Source of the DNA: MGBC114844 sp910585855
GTDB lineage: Bacteria > Bacillota > Clostridia > Lachnospirales > Lachnospiraceae
Direction: 5' to 3'
Length of the DNA: 32,790 nucleotides
NCBI GenBank assembly: GCA_965646165.1
Contig: CBFFYP010000055.1
Location: 1-32,790, forward strand
Part shown: piece after piece, positions 13,735 to 22,662 of the stretch
How positions within the stretch are numbered: position 1 is the first letter of the stretch
Layout of the letters: each line of letters begins with the position of its first letter
Made by a program: the position numbers and the translations under genes
Notes under the pieces: generated by a model
Seen by the model: only the letters and a program-made list of their open reading frames with translations
Databases searched by the model: none
Told to the model about the DNA's origin: nothing

Positions 13735-14604
13735 ATGAAACTGGGAAGAAATGATGCCTGCTGGTGCAAAAGCGGAAAAAAGTATAAAAATTGTCATCTT
13801 GCAATGGACGAAAAAATACAACGATTTGCTGAGAGAGGAGATCTTGTGCCAACTCCTGAAATGATAAAAAATGAGGAACAGATTGCCGGAATTCGTGAGG
13901 CAAGCAAGTTAAATACCGAGGTTTTGGATATGATTACAGAGCATATACAGGAAGGGATTTCTACAGGGGAGTTGGATCGATTACTCTATGAATTTACGGT
14001 TTCTAGAGGCGGAATTCCGGGACCATTACATTTTGAAGGCTATCCAAAGAGTGTTTGTATTTCGATTAATGAAGTGGTTTGCCATGGGATTCCAGATGAT
14101 AAGCAGATTTTACAGTCAGGTGATATTGTAAATGTAGATGTAACTACCATTTATCATGGATACTATGGAGATGCTTCCCGTATGTACTGTATTGGAGAGG
14201 TGTCGGAAGAGAAGAAGCGGCTGGTTCGTGTGACAAAAGAGTGCTTGGATTTAGGGCAGAAAGCAGCTCAGCCATGGGCGCATTTAGGTGATATTGGTTA
14301 TGCAATTAATACTCATGCCGAAGCAAATGGATATAAAGTGGTAGTGGAAATCGGTGGTCATGGAGTAGGTTTAGCGATGCATGAAGATCCATGGGTAAGT
14401 CATATTGGGCAGCCGGGAACGGATATGCTGATTGTGCCGGGTATGATATTTACGATTGAGCCTATGGTAAATATGGGGGCTGCAGCAGTGGAAACCAGCA
14501 AGGAAGACGGCTGGACAGTTCGGACAGTGGACAGAAAACCTTCGGCGCAGTGGGAATATACGATTTTAATTACACCAAACGGAAATGAGATTTTAACAAA
14601 ATGA
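13735..14604 (+). CDS. map: Type I methionine aminopeptidase with N-terminal SEC-C zinc motif
   Basis: A 289-residue cytoplasmic enzyme that removes initiator methionine from new proteins. The N-terminus has a SEC-C motif, C9-W-C11 ... C20-H21, which binds zinc and probably helps docking to ribosome or translocase; many MetAPs lack it. The pita-bread catalytic domain has the metal ligands D135 (NVDVTT), D146 (YGDAS), H209 (GGHGVG), E242 (TIEPM) and E274 (AQWEYT), with substrate-side H117 (CHGIP). The usual SAQxEHT reads SAQWEYT here, a change next to the ligand. The stop overlaps the start of the VanZ-like gene (ATGA), so the two are translationally coupled. Confidence 0.95.
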   Translation: MKLGRNDACWCKSGKKYKNCHLAMDEKIQRFAERGDLVPTPEMIKNEEQIAGIREASKLNTEVLDMITEHIQEGISTGELDRLLYEFTVSRGGIPGPLHFEGYPKSVCISINEVVCHGIPDDKQILQSGDIVNVDVTTIYHGYYGDASRMYCIGEVSEEKKRLVRVTKECLDLGQKAAQPWAHLGDIGYAINTHAEANGYKVVVEIGGHGVGLAMHEDPWVSHIGQPGTDMLIVPGMIFTIEPMVNMGAAAVETSKEDGWTVRTVDRKPSAQWEYTILITPNGNEILTK

Positions 14605-15068
14605 GAGAATCAGTAAGAAAACGAATTTATTGGTGCTTTTTGGTTTTAAGTCTGATTTGGATGGGAGTGATTTTTTTCTTTTCCGCACAGCCTGCCGTGG
14701 AATCTGCAGAACTTAGTACAGGAACGGTAAATTGGATGATTTCTTCTTTTTCTGAAGTTTCTATTTTGCAGACTTTGACGGAAAAAGGAATCTTAGAATT
14801 CTTGGTAAGAAAATTGGCACATGCTGCCGAATATGGAGTGTTGGGAATTTTATTGGGGTGTACGATTTTTTTTCATAAACATTGGAATTTTAAATGGCAG
14901 CTTAAAACAGTGGCATTGTGCTGTTTTTATGCCTGTAGTGATGAGCTTCACCAATTATTTGTACCGGGACGTGCCGGGCAGATACGGGATATTGTAATTG
15001 ATACGATAGGAGCATGTTGTGCGGTTTTGGTCTTAACATTACTTCTAAACAGGACACTCTCTGCATAG
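14601..15068 (+). CDS. VanZ-like family membrane protein
   Basis: 155 residues with four predicted membrane helices (about 10-27, 68-88, 100-115 and 132-149). The family motifs are present: RKLAHAAEYGVLG near 70-82 and SDELHQLFVPGRAGQIRD near 113-130. VanZ is linked to low-level teicoplanin resistance, but most family members have no known reaction and this one is not near other van genes. ATG overlaps the TGA of map by 4 bases, so translation is coupled. A cell-envelope role would fit the MraY-like gene upstream. Confidence 0.88.
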   Translation: MRESVRKRIYWCFLVLSLIWMGVIFFFSAQPAVESAELSTGTVNWMISSFSEVSILQTLTEKGILEFLVRKLAHAAEYGVLGILLGCTIFFHKHWNFKWQLKTVALCCFYACSDELHQLFVPGRAGQIRDIVIDTIGACCAVLVLTLLLNRTLSA

Positions 15069-15133
15069 GATTAGGTAACAAAGGAAAGCAGGGTGGAGAT
15101 GGAGTGCAGCAGCGGCTCCGTATCGGGTGATAA

Positions 15134-18073
15134 ATGAAAGAAATTAGAAAAGGCGACTGGTTTGAAACAGACAGAAAGCAGGGCCTTTCCGAAGAGGAAG
15201 TAAAGAAAAGAAGGGCAGTCTGCGGAAAAAACGAATTGGAACAAGAGAAAAAGAAATCATTTGTTGTTTTATTATTGGAACAGTTAAATGATCCTTTGAT
15301 AGCGGTACTCATAGTAGCAGCAGGAATTTCTGTCCTGCTGGGGGAATTCTATGATGCCGCTATTATTGCTTTTGTGATTGCACTAAATGCTGTGGTGGGA
15401 GTGATACAGGAAGGGAAAGCAATGCGTGCATTGGATGCCTTAAAAAAGCTGACCAGTCCGGCAGCGATTGTACGAAGAGAAGGAGAAGTAAAGGAAATTG
15501 ATGCCTCTTTATTAGTTCCCGGAGATGTGGTACTGTTGGACGCAGGATGTCAGATACCAGCAGATATGAAAATTATAGAGGCGGTAAGTTTAAAAATAGA
15601 GGAATCAGCATTGACAGGTGAATCCATTCCGGTAGAAAAAAGGGTATATCAGGGAGTGCAGGAGCAGTCGAAGGATCTTTTTTCCGATAATATGGCATAT
15701 ATGACAACAAATGTACTGAATGGAAGAGGAGAAGGCATTGTTACTGCAACCGGAATGGAAACACAGATTGGAAAGATTGCACATTCTATAAAAAATACAG
15801 CATTAGAAGCAACACCTTTGCAGAAACGGCTGGCGGATATGGGAAAACTGCTTAGTATTTTGGCTGTAGTGCTGTGTGTATTATTGTTTGGAATTGCTGT
15901 GCTTCAGAAACGAAACTTGCCGGAGATGCTGATTACAGCAATTTCTTTGGCTGTAGCAGCCGTACCAGAAGGGCTTCCGGCAGTCGTTACGATTGTATTG
16001 GCATTGAGTGTATCTAGAATGGTAAAAATTCATGCGATAGTCAGAAGGCTTCCTTCTGTAGAAACATTAGGATCTGTCAGTGTTGTATGTAGTGATAAAA
16101 CCGGAACTTTAACGGAAAATCATATGACGGCAGTGGCGTATTATGCAGATGGCAGAATTTGCAGATTAGATCGAACAGACATTCGAAGAGAGCAGGAAAA
16201 AAAGAAAGAGAAATGGTTTGGAAAGGAAAAGGAAAGAAGACCAGTCAAAAAAGAAAATAGTAAGAAGGAGAAGAAAGAACCTAATAGAGCAGGCATAAAA
16301 ATAGAAACGGAGAATAGAAAAAAAGAAGTATGGCAAATCAGCAGAGAGAGAAAACAACTTTCACAAATGTCATTGTCATCATCTGTATCGCAGGCATCAG
16401 GAGAGTCGAAATGGGTGTTTGAAGAAAAAGGCATCGAACAGTATAGAAGGATGTTAGAGGGATTTCTTCTTTGTAATGATGCTGTAATAGGGGAAAACTG
16501 TGTAGGAGATCCTACAGAAATTGCACTGCTTGAAATGGTGTCTGAAAAAGTTCGAAATGAAATTCTCTCTTCTGCATCTCGTATCACAGAAATTCCGTTT
16601 TGTTCGGAACGAAAGAAAATGACAACACTGCACAGAAGAAAGTCAAGGCAGATTGTCTATAGTAAGGGATCGATAGAAGAAATTTTAAAACAGTGCAGTT
16701 ATATAGAAGACAGAGGAAAAATTCTTCCGCTATCTGCAGAACGCAGGCAGCAGATTCTAAAAGCAGCAAAAGAAATGTCGGATCAGGCACTGCGTGTATT
16801 GGCAACCTGTTATCGGGAGGGAACGGACGCAGCAGATTTGACAGCGATAGGACAAAAAGATGAAAAAAAGGAACAGGAATGGATTCGCCGTTTGGAACGT
16901 GATATGATCTTTACCGGAATAGTGGGGTTAAAAGATCCGGTAAGAGAAGGAGTAAAAGAAGCTGTTTCCCTTTTTAAAGGTGCAGGAGTAAAAACGGTAA
17001 TGATTACCGGAGATCATGTAGATACAGCACTTGCGATTGCAAGGGAGTTAGGGATTGCAGAAAAGAAAGGAGAATGTCTGACCGGAGCAGAGTTAGAATC
17101 GATGTCAGAAGAAGAGATGCGAAGGCGTTTGCCGGGGATTCGTCTGTTTGCCCGTGTTTCTCCTGTACATAAAGTAAAGATTGTAAAAGCCTTTAAAGCA
17201 GCCGGAAATATTGTTGCTATGACAGGAGATGGGGTAAATGATGCTCCTTCTTTAAAAGCGGCTGATATTGGAATTGCAATGGGAAAAAACGGAACGGATG
17301 TGGCGCGCAATGCAGCAGATTTTATTCTGACAGATGACAATTTTACTACAATAGAACGGGCAATTGAAGAAGGAAGAGGAATTTATGAGAATATACGAAA
17401 ATCCATTCTTTTTTTGCTTTCTTCTAATTTTGGGGAAATCATTACCATGTTTTTTGCGATTTTATTTTGGCTGCCTTCGCCACTTCGTGCCAGTCATATT
17501 CTTTGGATTAATTTGATTACGGATTCTCTTCCAGCACTTGCATTGGGGATTGATGAAAACGATACTGCTTATTTGATGCACCATCCTCCAAGAAATCCGA
17601 AAGAAAGCCTGTTTGCAAAAGGGGGATTGTTTCTGACCCTTTTTTATGGAGTTGTAATTGCAGGAATTACACTATTGGCTTTCTTTACGATTCCTTATGG
17701 CTATCTGACAGCGAATCAGCTTCCGCTTACCCTGCAGAATATTTTGCAGATTTTAGCCGTTCCAGAGGTATTGAGCCGTTCGCAGACTTATGCATTTACT
17801 GTATTAGGGCTTTCACAGCTTTTTCACGCAATCGGAATGAGAAATATTCATGTGCCAGTTTTAAAATCTGGTCTGTTTAGAAATCAGTTGATGCTGCTGG
17901 CATTTTTTATCGGGCTTTCTCTTCAGATTGCAGTAACGGAAATTCCATATCTGACCATGTGTTTTGGCACGGCTCAGCTTTCTCTTTTAGAGTGGGGTGC
18001 ATTGCTTTTGATTGCAGCAATTCCGCTGTTTCTTCATGACGGACTTTTGGCATTTTCAAAACGGGAAACATAA
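15134..18073 (+). CDS. P-type (PIIA-like) calcium-translocating ATPase
   Basis: 979 residues, cation pump of the SERCA type. In order: N-terminal cation ATPase domain; actuator with ALTGES (159-164); M4 motif AAVPEGLPAVV (275-285), which holds a calcium ligand Glu; phosphorylation site CSDKTGTLT with D321; nucleotide domain with GDPTEIALL (458-466); hinge MTGDGVNDAPSLKAADIG; six C-terminal helices with NLITDSLPALALG. Exporting Ca2+ is known for the family; specificity here is inferred. Residues about 347-425 are an extra Lys/Arg/Glu/Ser-rich low-complexity insert between the phosphorylation and nucleotide domains. The start at 15134 follows a weak GGGTGA. It ends 6 bp before the 3-prime end of convergent ytaF, with no clear terminator between. 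Confidence 0.94.
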   Translation: MKEIRKGDWFETDRKQGLSEEEVKKRRAVCGKNELEQEKKKSFVVLLLEQLNDPLIAVLIVAAGISVLLGEFYDAAIIAFVIALNAVVGVIQEGKAMRALDALKKLTSPAAIVRREGEVKEIDASLLVPGDVVLLDAGCQIPADMKIIEAVSLKIEESALTGESIPVEKRVYQGVQEQSKDLFSDNMAYMTTNVLNGRGEGIVTATGMETQIGKIAHSIKNTALEATPLQKRLADMGKLLSILAVVLCVLLFGIAVLQKRNLPEMLITAISLAVAAVPEGLPAVVTIVLALSVSRMVKIHAIVRRLPSVETLGSVSVVCSDKTGTLTENHMTAVAYYADGRICRLDRTDIRREQEKKKEKWFGKEKERRPVKKENSKKEKKEPNRAGIKIETENRKKEVWQISRERKQLSQMSLSSSVSQASGESKWVFEEKGIEQYRRMLEGFLLCNDAVIGENCVGDPTEIALLEMVSEKVRNEILSSASRITEIPFCSERKKMTTLHRRKSRQIVYSKGSIEEILKQCSYIEDRGKILPLSAERRQQILKAAKEMSDQALRVLATCYREGTDAADLTAIGQKDEKKEQEWIRRLERDMIFTGIVGLKDPVREGVKEAVSLFKGAGVKTVMITGDHVDTALAIARELGIAEKKGECLTGAELESMSEEEMRRRLPGIRLFARVSPVHKVKIVKAFKAAGNIVAMTGDGVNDAPSLKAADIGIAMGKNGTDVARNAADFILTDDNFTTIERAIEEGRGIYENIRKSILFLLSSNFGEIITMFFAILFWLPSPLRASHILWINLITDSLPALALGIDENDTAYLMHHPPRNPKESLFAKGGLFLTLFYGVVIAGITLLAFFTIPYGYLTANQLPLTLQNILQILAVPEVLSRSQTYAFTVLGLSQLFHAIGMRNIHVPVLKSGLFRNQLMLLAFFIGLSLQIAVTEIPYLTMCFGTAQLSLLEWGALLLIAAIPLFLHDGLLAFSKRET

Positions 18074-18079
18074 AACATT

Positions 18080-18652
18080 TTAGAAAATCTGTCTTAAGGC
18101 TAGGAGGATTAGGATGATTCCGCCAAGTGGTGCAAGATTCCATTTGCCAAGATGTGACATCCATTTACCGCAGCCAAAACCGGCGTAGAGGGCAAGCAGG
18201 CATCCGAAAAAGGAAAGTACGGCACAGCTAAGACGTGGATAGAAGGCAGTGCCAGCACCTACTCCTGCAGCGATACAGTCTAATGCCAGTGCCGTTCCTA
18301 AAGAGAATGATTCTTTGGCGGATAGGATACCGTTGTGATCGCTGTCTGCCTGTTGGATTTGATTGGATAAAAAAAGGCTTTTTTTAAGGCGCATCAGACC
18401 TAAACAGAGCAAAATAATACCGCCTAATAGGGAGGCAGCAGAACTAAAGGAGGCAGCAAGCTGTCCAAACAGCAGAGAAAAACTTAAAAATACAGCAGAG
18501 ATACCGCTGATAATAACAGATGAAAGAAAAGGAATTTGAATTTTTCCGCTTCCGTAGGAAAAGCCGGTGAAAAATACGTCTATGGATAGTGCAGTTACTA
18601 AAAGGAAGGCATTTTCCAAACCGTAGGGAAGAAGGATAAATATATGATTCAT
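18080..18652 (-). CDS. ytaF: YtaF-like sporulation membrane protein (MntP/DUF204-related)
   Basis: 190 residues, six predicted membrane helices in two inverted halves, each with a membrane aspartate motif: SIDVFFTGFSYG in the first half and ALDCIAAGVGAG in the second. The loop between halves contains DSDHNGILSAKE, a 12-residue EF-hand-like pattern (D-x-D-x-N-G ... E), typical of YtaF rather than of MntP manganese exporters. YtaF is a sporulation-associated protein of unknown reaction. The start is ATG at 18652, with GGAG 9 bp upstream; a TTG 15 bp earlier overlaps the Shine-Dalgarno. It is convergent with the ATPase gene and divergent from the dipeptidase, with the F1 composite 18749-19515 in its upstream gap. 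Confidence 0.85.
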   Translation of the reverse strand: MNHIFILLPYGLENAFLLVTALSIDVFFTGFSYGSGKIQIPFLSSVIISGISAVFLSFSLLFGQLAASFSSAASLLGGIILLCLGLMRLKKSLFLSNQIQQADSDHNGILSAKESFSLGTALALDCIAAGVGAGTAFYPRLSCAVLSFFGCLLALYAGFGCGKWMSHLGKWNLAPLGGIILILLALRQIF

Positions 18653-18724
18653 AATAGAATACTCCAATAAGTAAATAATTTTAGTATATCATATGAATAA
18701 ATCAGGGGGTGGGTGCATAGGGGA

Positions 18725-19078
18725 GGACGTCAGAGGACACCAGATGGAGGACGCCAGATTCGAAAACGGTGGGCAGCCTGCTGTTCCGGTTTCCAAAAAG
18801 TAAGAAGTTCTAAGACTTCTGCCTTTTCACTTACCCAACCAGACAGACCGGGGCACAATTCGCCCTTATTTCAGCCGAAACAAAACGGGTGTAAGAAAGG
18901 ATTTTACCAGCCGTAAGACAACTTCTTTTCTGTCATCCGGGCTAAACACGCCCCTTTTTTTTCACACCCTGCATGGAAGCAGGATGTGAAAAAAATCTTA
19001 GACTTTTGAGCAGAAGTCTAAGAACTTCTAACTTTTTTCCAAAGTCACTGCAGGCTGCCCACCGTTTTCGAATCTGGC
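18725..19078 (+). repeat. F1 repeat, type A unit, forward, with tandem terminal motifs
   Basis: The unit proper runs from GGACGCCAGATTCGAAAACG (18749) to CGTTTTCGAATCTGGC (19063-19078), with the T/A hairpin at 18955-18994. Two further end-like motifs, GGACGTCAGA (18725) and GGACACCAGA (18735), precede it in direct tandem, as if older copies inserted and excised or were invaded at the same end. It forms the left half of an A-forward/B-reverse composite; the linker 19079-19174 shows no gene. Confidence 0.88.
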
Positions 19079-19174
19079 TGTTTCTTGACCCCGGAATAAA
19101 AAAAAGAATCATACCCAAATGTTATGAAAAATTTGTTTTGTAATAAAACATCGTTTCTGTCGTGATCCAACCAG

Positions 19175-19515
19175 CAGCGAGAGGCGGTTTGCTCCTGTTC
19201 TTTGCCAGCGACTTCGGAGAACGGTTAGAAAGTCTTGGGCTTCTGTGAAAACACCTAGAATTTTTTGCATATCCTGCTTCTATGCAGGGTATGCAAAAAA
19301 AGGGGCGTGTTTAGCCCGGATGTTAGAGAAGAGGATGTTTTTTGGCTGGTAAAATCCTTCCTTATATTCGGCTCGTTTTGGTTGTTGTGAGGGCGAATTG
19401 CGCCCTGGTTCGTCTGGTTGGATGAACCGAAATCAGAAGCCCTAGACTTTCTTACCGTTTGGAGCGGAGCAGGCAAAGAACAGGAGCAAACCGCCTCTTG
19501 CGTCCGGTGAAAGCC
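19175..19515 (-). repeat. F1 repeat, type B unit, reverse
   Basis: B arms GAGGCGGTTTGCTCCTGTTC (from 19181) and GAACAGGAGCAAACCGCCTC (to 19498) are perfect inverse complements. The core has the hairpin at 19261-19300 and GGGGCG/CGCCCT stems. The end CGTCCGGTGAAAGCC (19501-19515) matches, in inverse, the left end of the copy at 29473. Downstream to the dipeptidase start there is no further feature apart from a lone GGGGGAGGACATC (19574-19586). Confidence 0.88.
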
Positions 19516-19623
19516 AATCTTGTAAGTTTATTCTGGAGGGGTATTTACGGAGGGAGGATTTTGTGGTACAGTCGGGGGAGGACATCAAAATACTAATAAA
19601 AGAAATTTATAGAGGTGAATAAT

Positions 19624-20598
19624 ATGTATATTGATATGCACTGTGATACGTTACTGCGGGGGTTACGGCAGGGACGGGAAGATATTTATGAGATTCCGGA
19701 TGCTATGGTGGATGGGAAGAGATTGAAAGAGGCTCAGGTGATGTGTCAGTTTTTTGCTATTTTTTTTCCGCCTAGGCAGCGGGTGTATTTGGAAGGTGAA
19801 AAGCCTATGCCAGAGGATGATGAGCTTTTTTTGAGGGCTCGGGAGATCTTTTTGAATACGGTTCAGCGGTATCCAGATGTGATGGGGCAGGCTGTGAATT
19901 ATCGGGAAGTAATTCAAAATCAGGAAGCTGGCAGGGTGTCTGGGATTCTTACAATGGAGGATGGACGGGCTGTTCAGGGGAGTATGGAACGTTTGCGGTA
20001 TTTTTATGGGCAGGGTGTTCGTTTGATTTCTTTGACTTGGAATTATGAAAATTGCTTTGGTGCGCCTAATTCGAAAGATCCGAAAGTGATGCAGAAAGGG
20101 CTTACTTCTTTTGGAAAAGAGGCAGTTGGAGTGATGAATGATTTGGGAATTTTAATTGATGTGTCACATTTATCAGACGGCGGGTTTTATGATGTAGCTT
20201 CCCTGTCGAAAAAACCTTTTGTGGCTTCCCATTCAAATTGCAGAAGTCTTTGCGGGCATAGCCGAAATTTGACGGATGAGATGATACATAGTTTGGCGGA
20301 GCATGGGGGCGTGGCAGGAGTGAATTTTGAGCCTACTTTTTTGCAGAGAGATATGGAGGATCGGCATAGTACGATGGAGCGGATTGCAGCACATTTGAAG
20401 TATTTGATTCGTATTGGAGGAGAGGAATGTGCTGGAATTGGAACGGACTTTGATGGAATTGATGGAGAGTTTGAAGTGGGAGAACCGACTGCTATGGAGC
20501 AGCTTTTTACTTATCTTTATCGACATGGATTTTCTGAAACGTTGTTGGAAAAAATTGCTTATCGAAATGTACTTCGAGTAATAAAAGATAGTATGTAG
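19624..20598 (+). CDS. M19 family (renal dipeptidase-like) membrane dipeptidase
   Basis: A 324-residue zinc dipeptidase of the amidohydrolase superfamily, hydrolysing dipeptides (some members act on D-residues). Binuclear metal ligands are seen: H6 and D8 (DMHCDT), bridging E112 (TMEDG), H182 (DVSHLSD) and H203 (ASHSN). GIGTDFDGI near the C-terminus carries the D-x-D-G of the family. There is no signal peptide, so it is cytoplasmic. ATG 19624 follows AGAGGTG by 6-7 bp; a GTG 9 bp earlier lies within that site. The next gene, an amidohydrolase, has the same direction, and an F2 mini-repeat lies in the gap. It may take part in peptide scavenging or peptidoglycan peptide turnover. Confidence 0.9.
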   Translation: MYIDMHCDTLLRGLRQGREDIYEIPDAMVDGKRLKEAQVMCQFFAIFFPPRQRVYLEGEKPMPEDDELFLRAREIFLNTVQRYPDVMGQAVNYREVIQNQEAGRVSGILTMEDGRAVQGSMERLRYFYGQGVRLISLTWNYENCFGAPNSKDPKVMQKGLTSFGKEAVGVMNDLGILIDVSHLSDGGFYDVASLSKKPFVASHSNCRSLCGHSRNLTDEMIHSLAEHGGVAGVNFEPTFLQRDMEDRHSTMERIAAHLKYLIRIGGEECAGIGTDFDGIDGEFEVGEPTAMEQLFTYLYRHGFSETLLEKIAYRNVLRVIKDSM

Positions 20599-20606
20599 TA
20601 GGAGGG

Positions 20607-20674
20607 GGACACTAAAATCTGAAGGAAGATCTGCTCCGGGTTCGGAATAGACCTTCCTTCCGTTTTCTGCGTCC
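20607..20674 (+). repeat. F2 mini-repeat (arms only)
   Basis: A 68-bp hairpin from GGACACTAAAATCTGAAGGA to CCTTCCGTTTTCTGCGTCC. It keeps the left arm, CCGGGTTCG and the right arm ATAGACCTTCC of the longer F2 copies and lacks the whole conserved core. It starts 8 bp after the dipeptidase stop. Confidence 0.75.
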
Positions 20675-20731
20675 TCTATTAAATTAGACTTATGAGGCAA
20701 GTTAAGTTTGTATATATGGAGTAAAGATAAG

Positions 20732-22438
20732 ATGAAAACTTTGATAAAACATGCAGAAATTTATACATTGGATTGGGAAAATACGGTTGCAGAGGCTTTG
20801 GTAATGGAGAACGGGAGAATTTTGCAGACGGGTACAGAAGATAAATTACAAAGAATTTATGGGAAAAGAATGGAAGAGGTTGACTGTGGAGGGCGTTGTA
20901 TTCTTCCAGCTTTTCATGATAGCCATATGCATCTTTTAGGTTATGGACTTTTTTTAAATATGGTGGATTTAAGCGGAGTGAAATCAATAGAGGAACTTCA
21001 GTATCGGCTTCGGCAGTTTCTTGGAAAGTATGGAAGACGGAAGGAAGAGTGGATTCGGGGGCGTGGCTGGAATCAGGACTATTTCAGAGAAGGACGGATG
21101 CCTTCAAAAGCGGATTTAGATGCTGTTTCTACAGAATATCCTATTGTAATCAGCAGAGTTTGCGGTCATGTGTTAGTGGCAAATTCAAAGGCAATGGAGA
21201 TTTGTAATATTATAAAAGATGGAAAACTATCTGCAGGGGCAGAAGAGGTATGGAATAGAGAGGAGCAAAAAAAGGAAAGTCTGTTGGAAATGATTGGCAT
21301 AGGAGAAGATGGTTTGCCAAACGGGGTATTTCGGGAAAGCGGAATGGATTTGATTTATCGGCAGATTTTAGATCCTGATTTAGAGACGATAAAAGAGTGT
21401 TTGCTAAAGGGGCAGAAACAGCTTCTTTCACAGGGAATTACGGCTGTACAGAGTGATGATTTTGGAAATGTAAGTGATTATAAAAAGGTCATTCAGGCAT
21501 TTTTAGAATTAGAAAGGGAAGGGCGGCTGCAAATAAAAGTGTATGAGCAGTGTAATTTGGGAACACTTTCTTGCTGGAAAGAGTTTTTGGAAGAAGAGGG
21601 CAGTTTATTTGGAAGAAAGTCAGATTGGGAGATTGACCGAAATAGAACCAAGATAAAAGCAGAATCTCAGGGATATTTTCGGCTGGGATGCTTAAAAATT
21701 GTTGGAGATGGTTCTTTGGGGGCTCGAACAGCGTGGCTGAGAAATCCCTATCAGGATGCATCAGATACAAAAGGAATTGCTTATTATAAAAAAGAAGAAT
21801 TATATCAATATATGTCATATACACATAATAACGGGATTCCGATTGCTATACATGGAATTGGAGATGCTATGGTGGAAATGGCAGTGGATTGTTTCGAACG
21901 GCTGCAAAAGGAATACCCCAGAGCAGACTTACGGCATGGTATTGTACACTGCCAGATTACAGATGATCAACTTTTAAGGCGGATTGCCAAACAGAAACTT
22001 ATGGTTTTCATACAGCCAATTTTTCTGAACTACGATTTGCATATCGTGGAAAAACGAGTAGGAAAAGAACTGGCACAGACAAGTTATAATTGGAAATCGC
22101 TTTTAAAATATGGAGGATTGCTTTCGATCGGTTCTGATTGTCCAGTAGAAACGTTTGACCCAATGAAAAATATTTATTCTGCAGTAACAAGAAAAGACTT
22201 GAAAGGATATCCAGAGCAAGGCTTTTATCCAGAACAAAGACTATCTGTACAAGAGGCAGTCAGTGCCTATACAAGAGGAAGTGTTTATGCAGTGTATCAG
22301 GAAAAACAGCAGGGAAGTTTAGAAGCTGGAAAATATGCCGATATGGTAGTATTAGATCAAAATATTTTCCAGTGTAAAGCCCAAGAAATAAAAGATATTT
22401 CTATATGGAAAACATTTGCCGGAGGGAAAGAAATATAA
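20732..22438 (+). CDS. Amidohydrolase family protein (YtcJ-like, Amidohydro_3)
   Basis: 568 residues. Superfamily metal site: DSHMHL with H65/H67, IPIAIHGIGD, RHGIVHCQ and SIGSDCPVE with the catalytic Asp. Architecture: small beta-sandwich N-terminus (about 1-58), TIM barrel, and C-terminal return to the sandwich ending GSLEAGKYADMVVLDQN. YtcJ-type enzymes hydrolyse C-N bonds of exocyclic amides or formamides; the substrate here is unknown. ATG 20732 has GGAG 10 bp upstream. An in-frame TTG at 20708 would add eight residues and is less likely. It lies downstream of the M19 dipeptidase and could share a scavenging role. Its 3-prime side faces the minus-strand metallophosphoesterase across a full F2 element. 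Confidence 0.88.
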   Translation: MKTLIKHAEIYTLDWENTVAEALVMENGRILQTGTEDKLQRIYGKRMEEVDCGGRCILPAFHDSHMHLLGYGLFLNMVDLSGVKSIEELQYRLRQFLGKYGRRKEEWIRGRGWNQDYFREGRMPSKADLDAVSTEYPIVISRVCGHVLVANSKAMEICNIIKDGKLSAGAEEVWNREEQKKESLLEMIGIGEDGLPNGVFRESGMDLIYRQILDPDLETIKECLLKGQKQLLSQGITAVQSDDFGNVSDYKKVIQAFLELEREGRLQIKVYEQCNLGTLSCWKEFLEEEGSLFGRKSDWEIDRNRTKIKAESQGYFRLGCLKIVGDGSLGARTAWLRNPYQDASDTKGIAYYKKEELYQYMSYTHNNGIPIAIHGIGDAMVEMAVDCFERLQKEYPRADLRHGIVHCQITDDQLLRRIAKQKLMVFIQPIFLNYDLHIVEKRVGKELAQTSYNWKSLLKYGGLLSIGSDCPVETFDPMKNIYSAVTRKDLKGYPEQGFYPEQRLSVQEAVSAYTRGSVYAVYQEKQQGSLEAGKYADMVVLDQNIFQCKAQEIKDISIWKTFAGGKEI

Positions 22439-22501
22439 GTAAAATTTCTAAATGAAAAAATTATGCAAAAAAAGTTCTTTTTCTTCCGGCTACTATACAT
22501 A

Positions 22502-22662
22502 GCTGAAATTGAAAGGAAGGTCTATGAAGGGTTATCATTTTCCGTCGGCACTTAGACGCTGTATTGCTGTCTTTTAGCGCCTTATGTGTCCGCTATGAAA
22601 ATAGGAAATGCTAAGCGGGAGCGAACCCGGAATAGACCTTCCTTTCAATTTCAGCGTTCTCT
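22502..22662 (-). repeat. F2 repeat, full-length, reverse
   Basis: Read on the minus strand it aligns end to end with the 8942-9100 copy: the same core blocks, but arms CTGAAATTGAAAGGAAGG / CCTTCCTTTCAATTTCAG in place of the CGAAAGCCGAAGGG type, and inner stem GGCGCT / AGCGTC in place of GGCACG / CGTGCC. Stems therefore differ by compensated changes. Its outer end overlaps the last codons and stop of the metallophosphoesterase gene (22651-22662). It sits between convergent genes. Confidence 0.87.

Noticed and set aside
18713..18916. Plus-strand ORF of 67 codons at the start of the F1 composite
   Set aside because: It is repeat-derived; same peptide as in other F1 copies, no upstream site.
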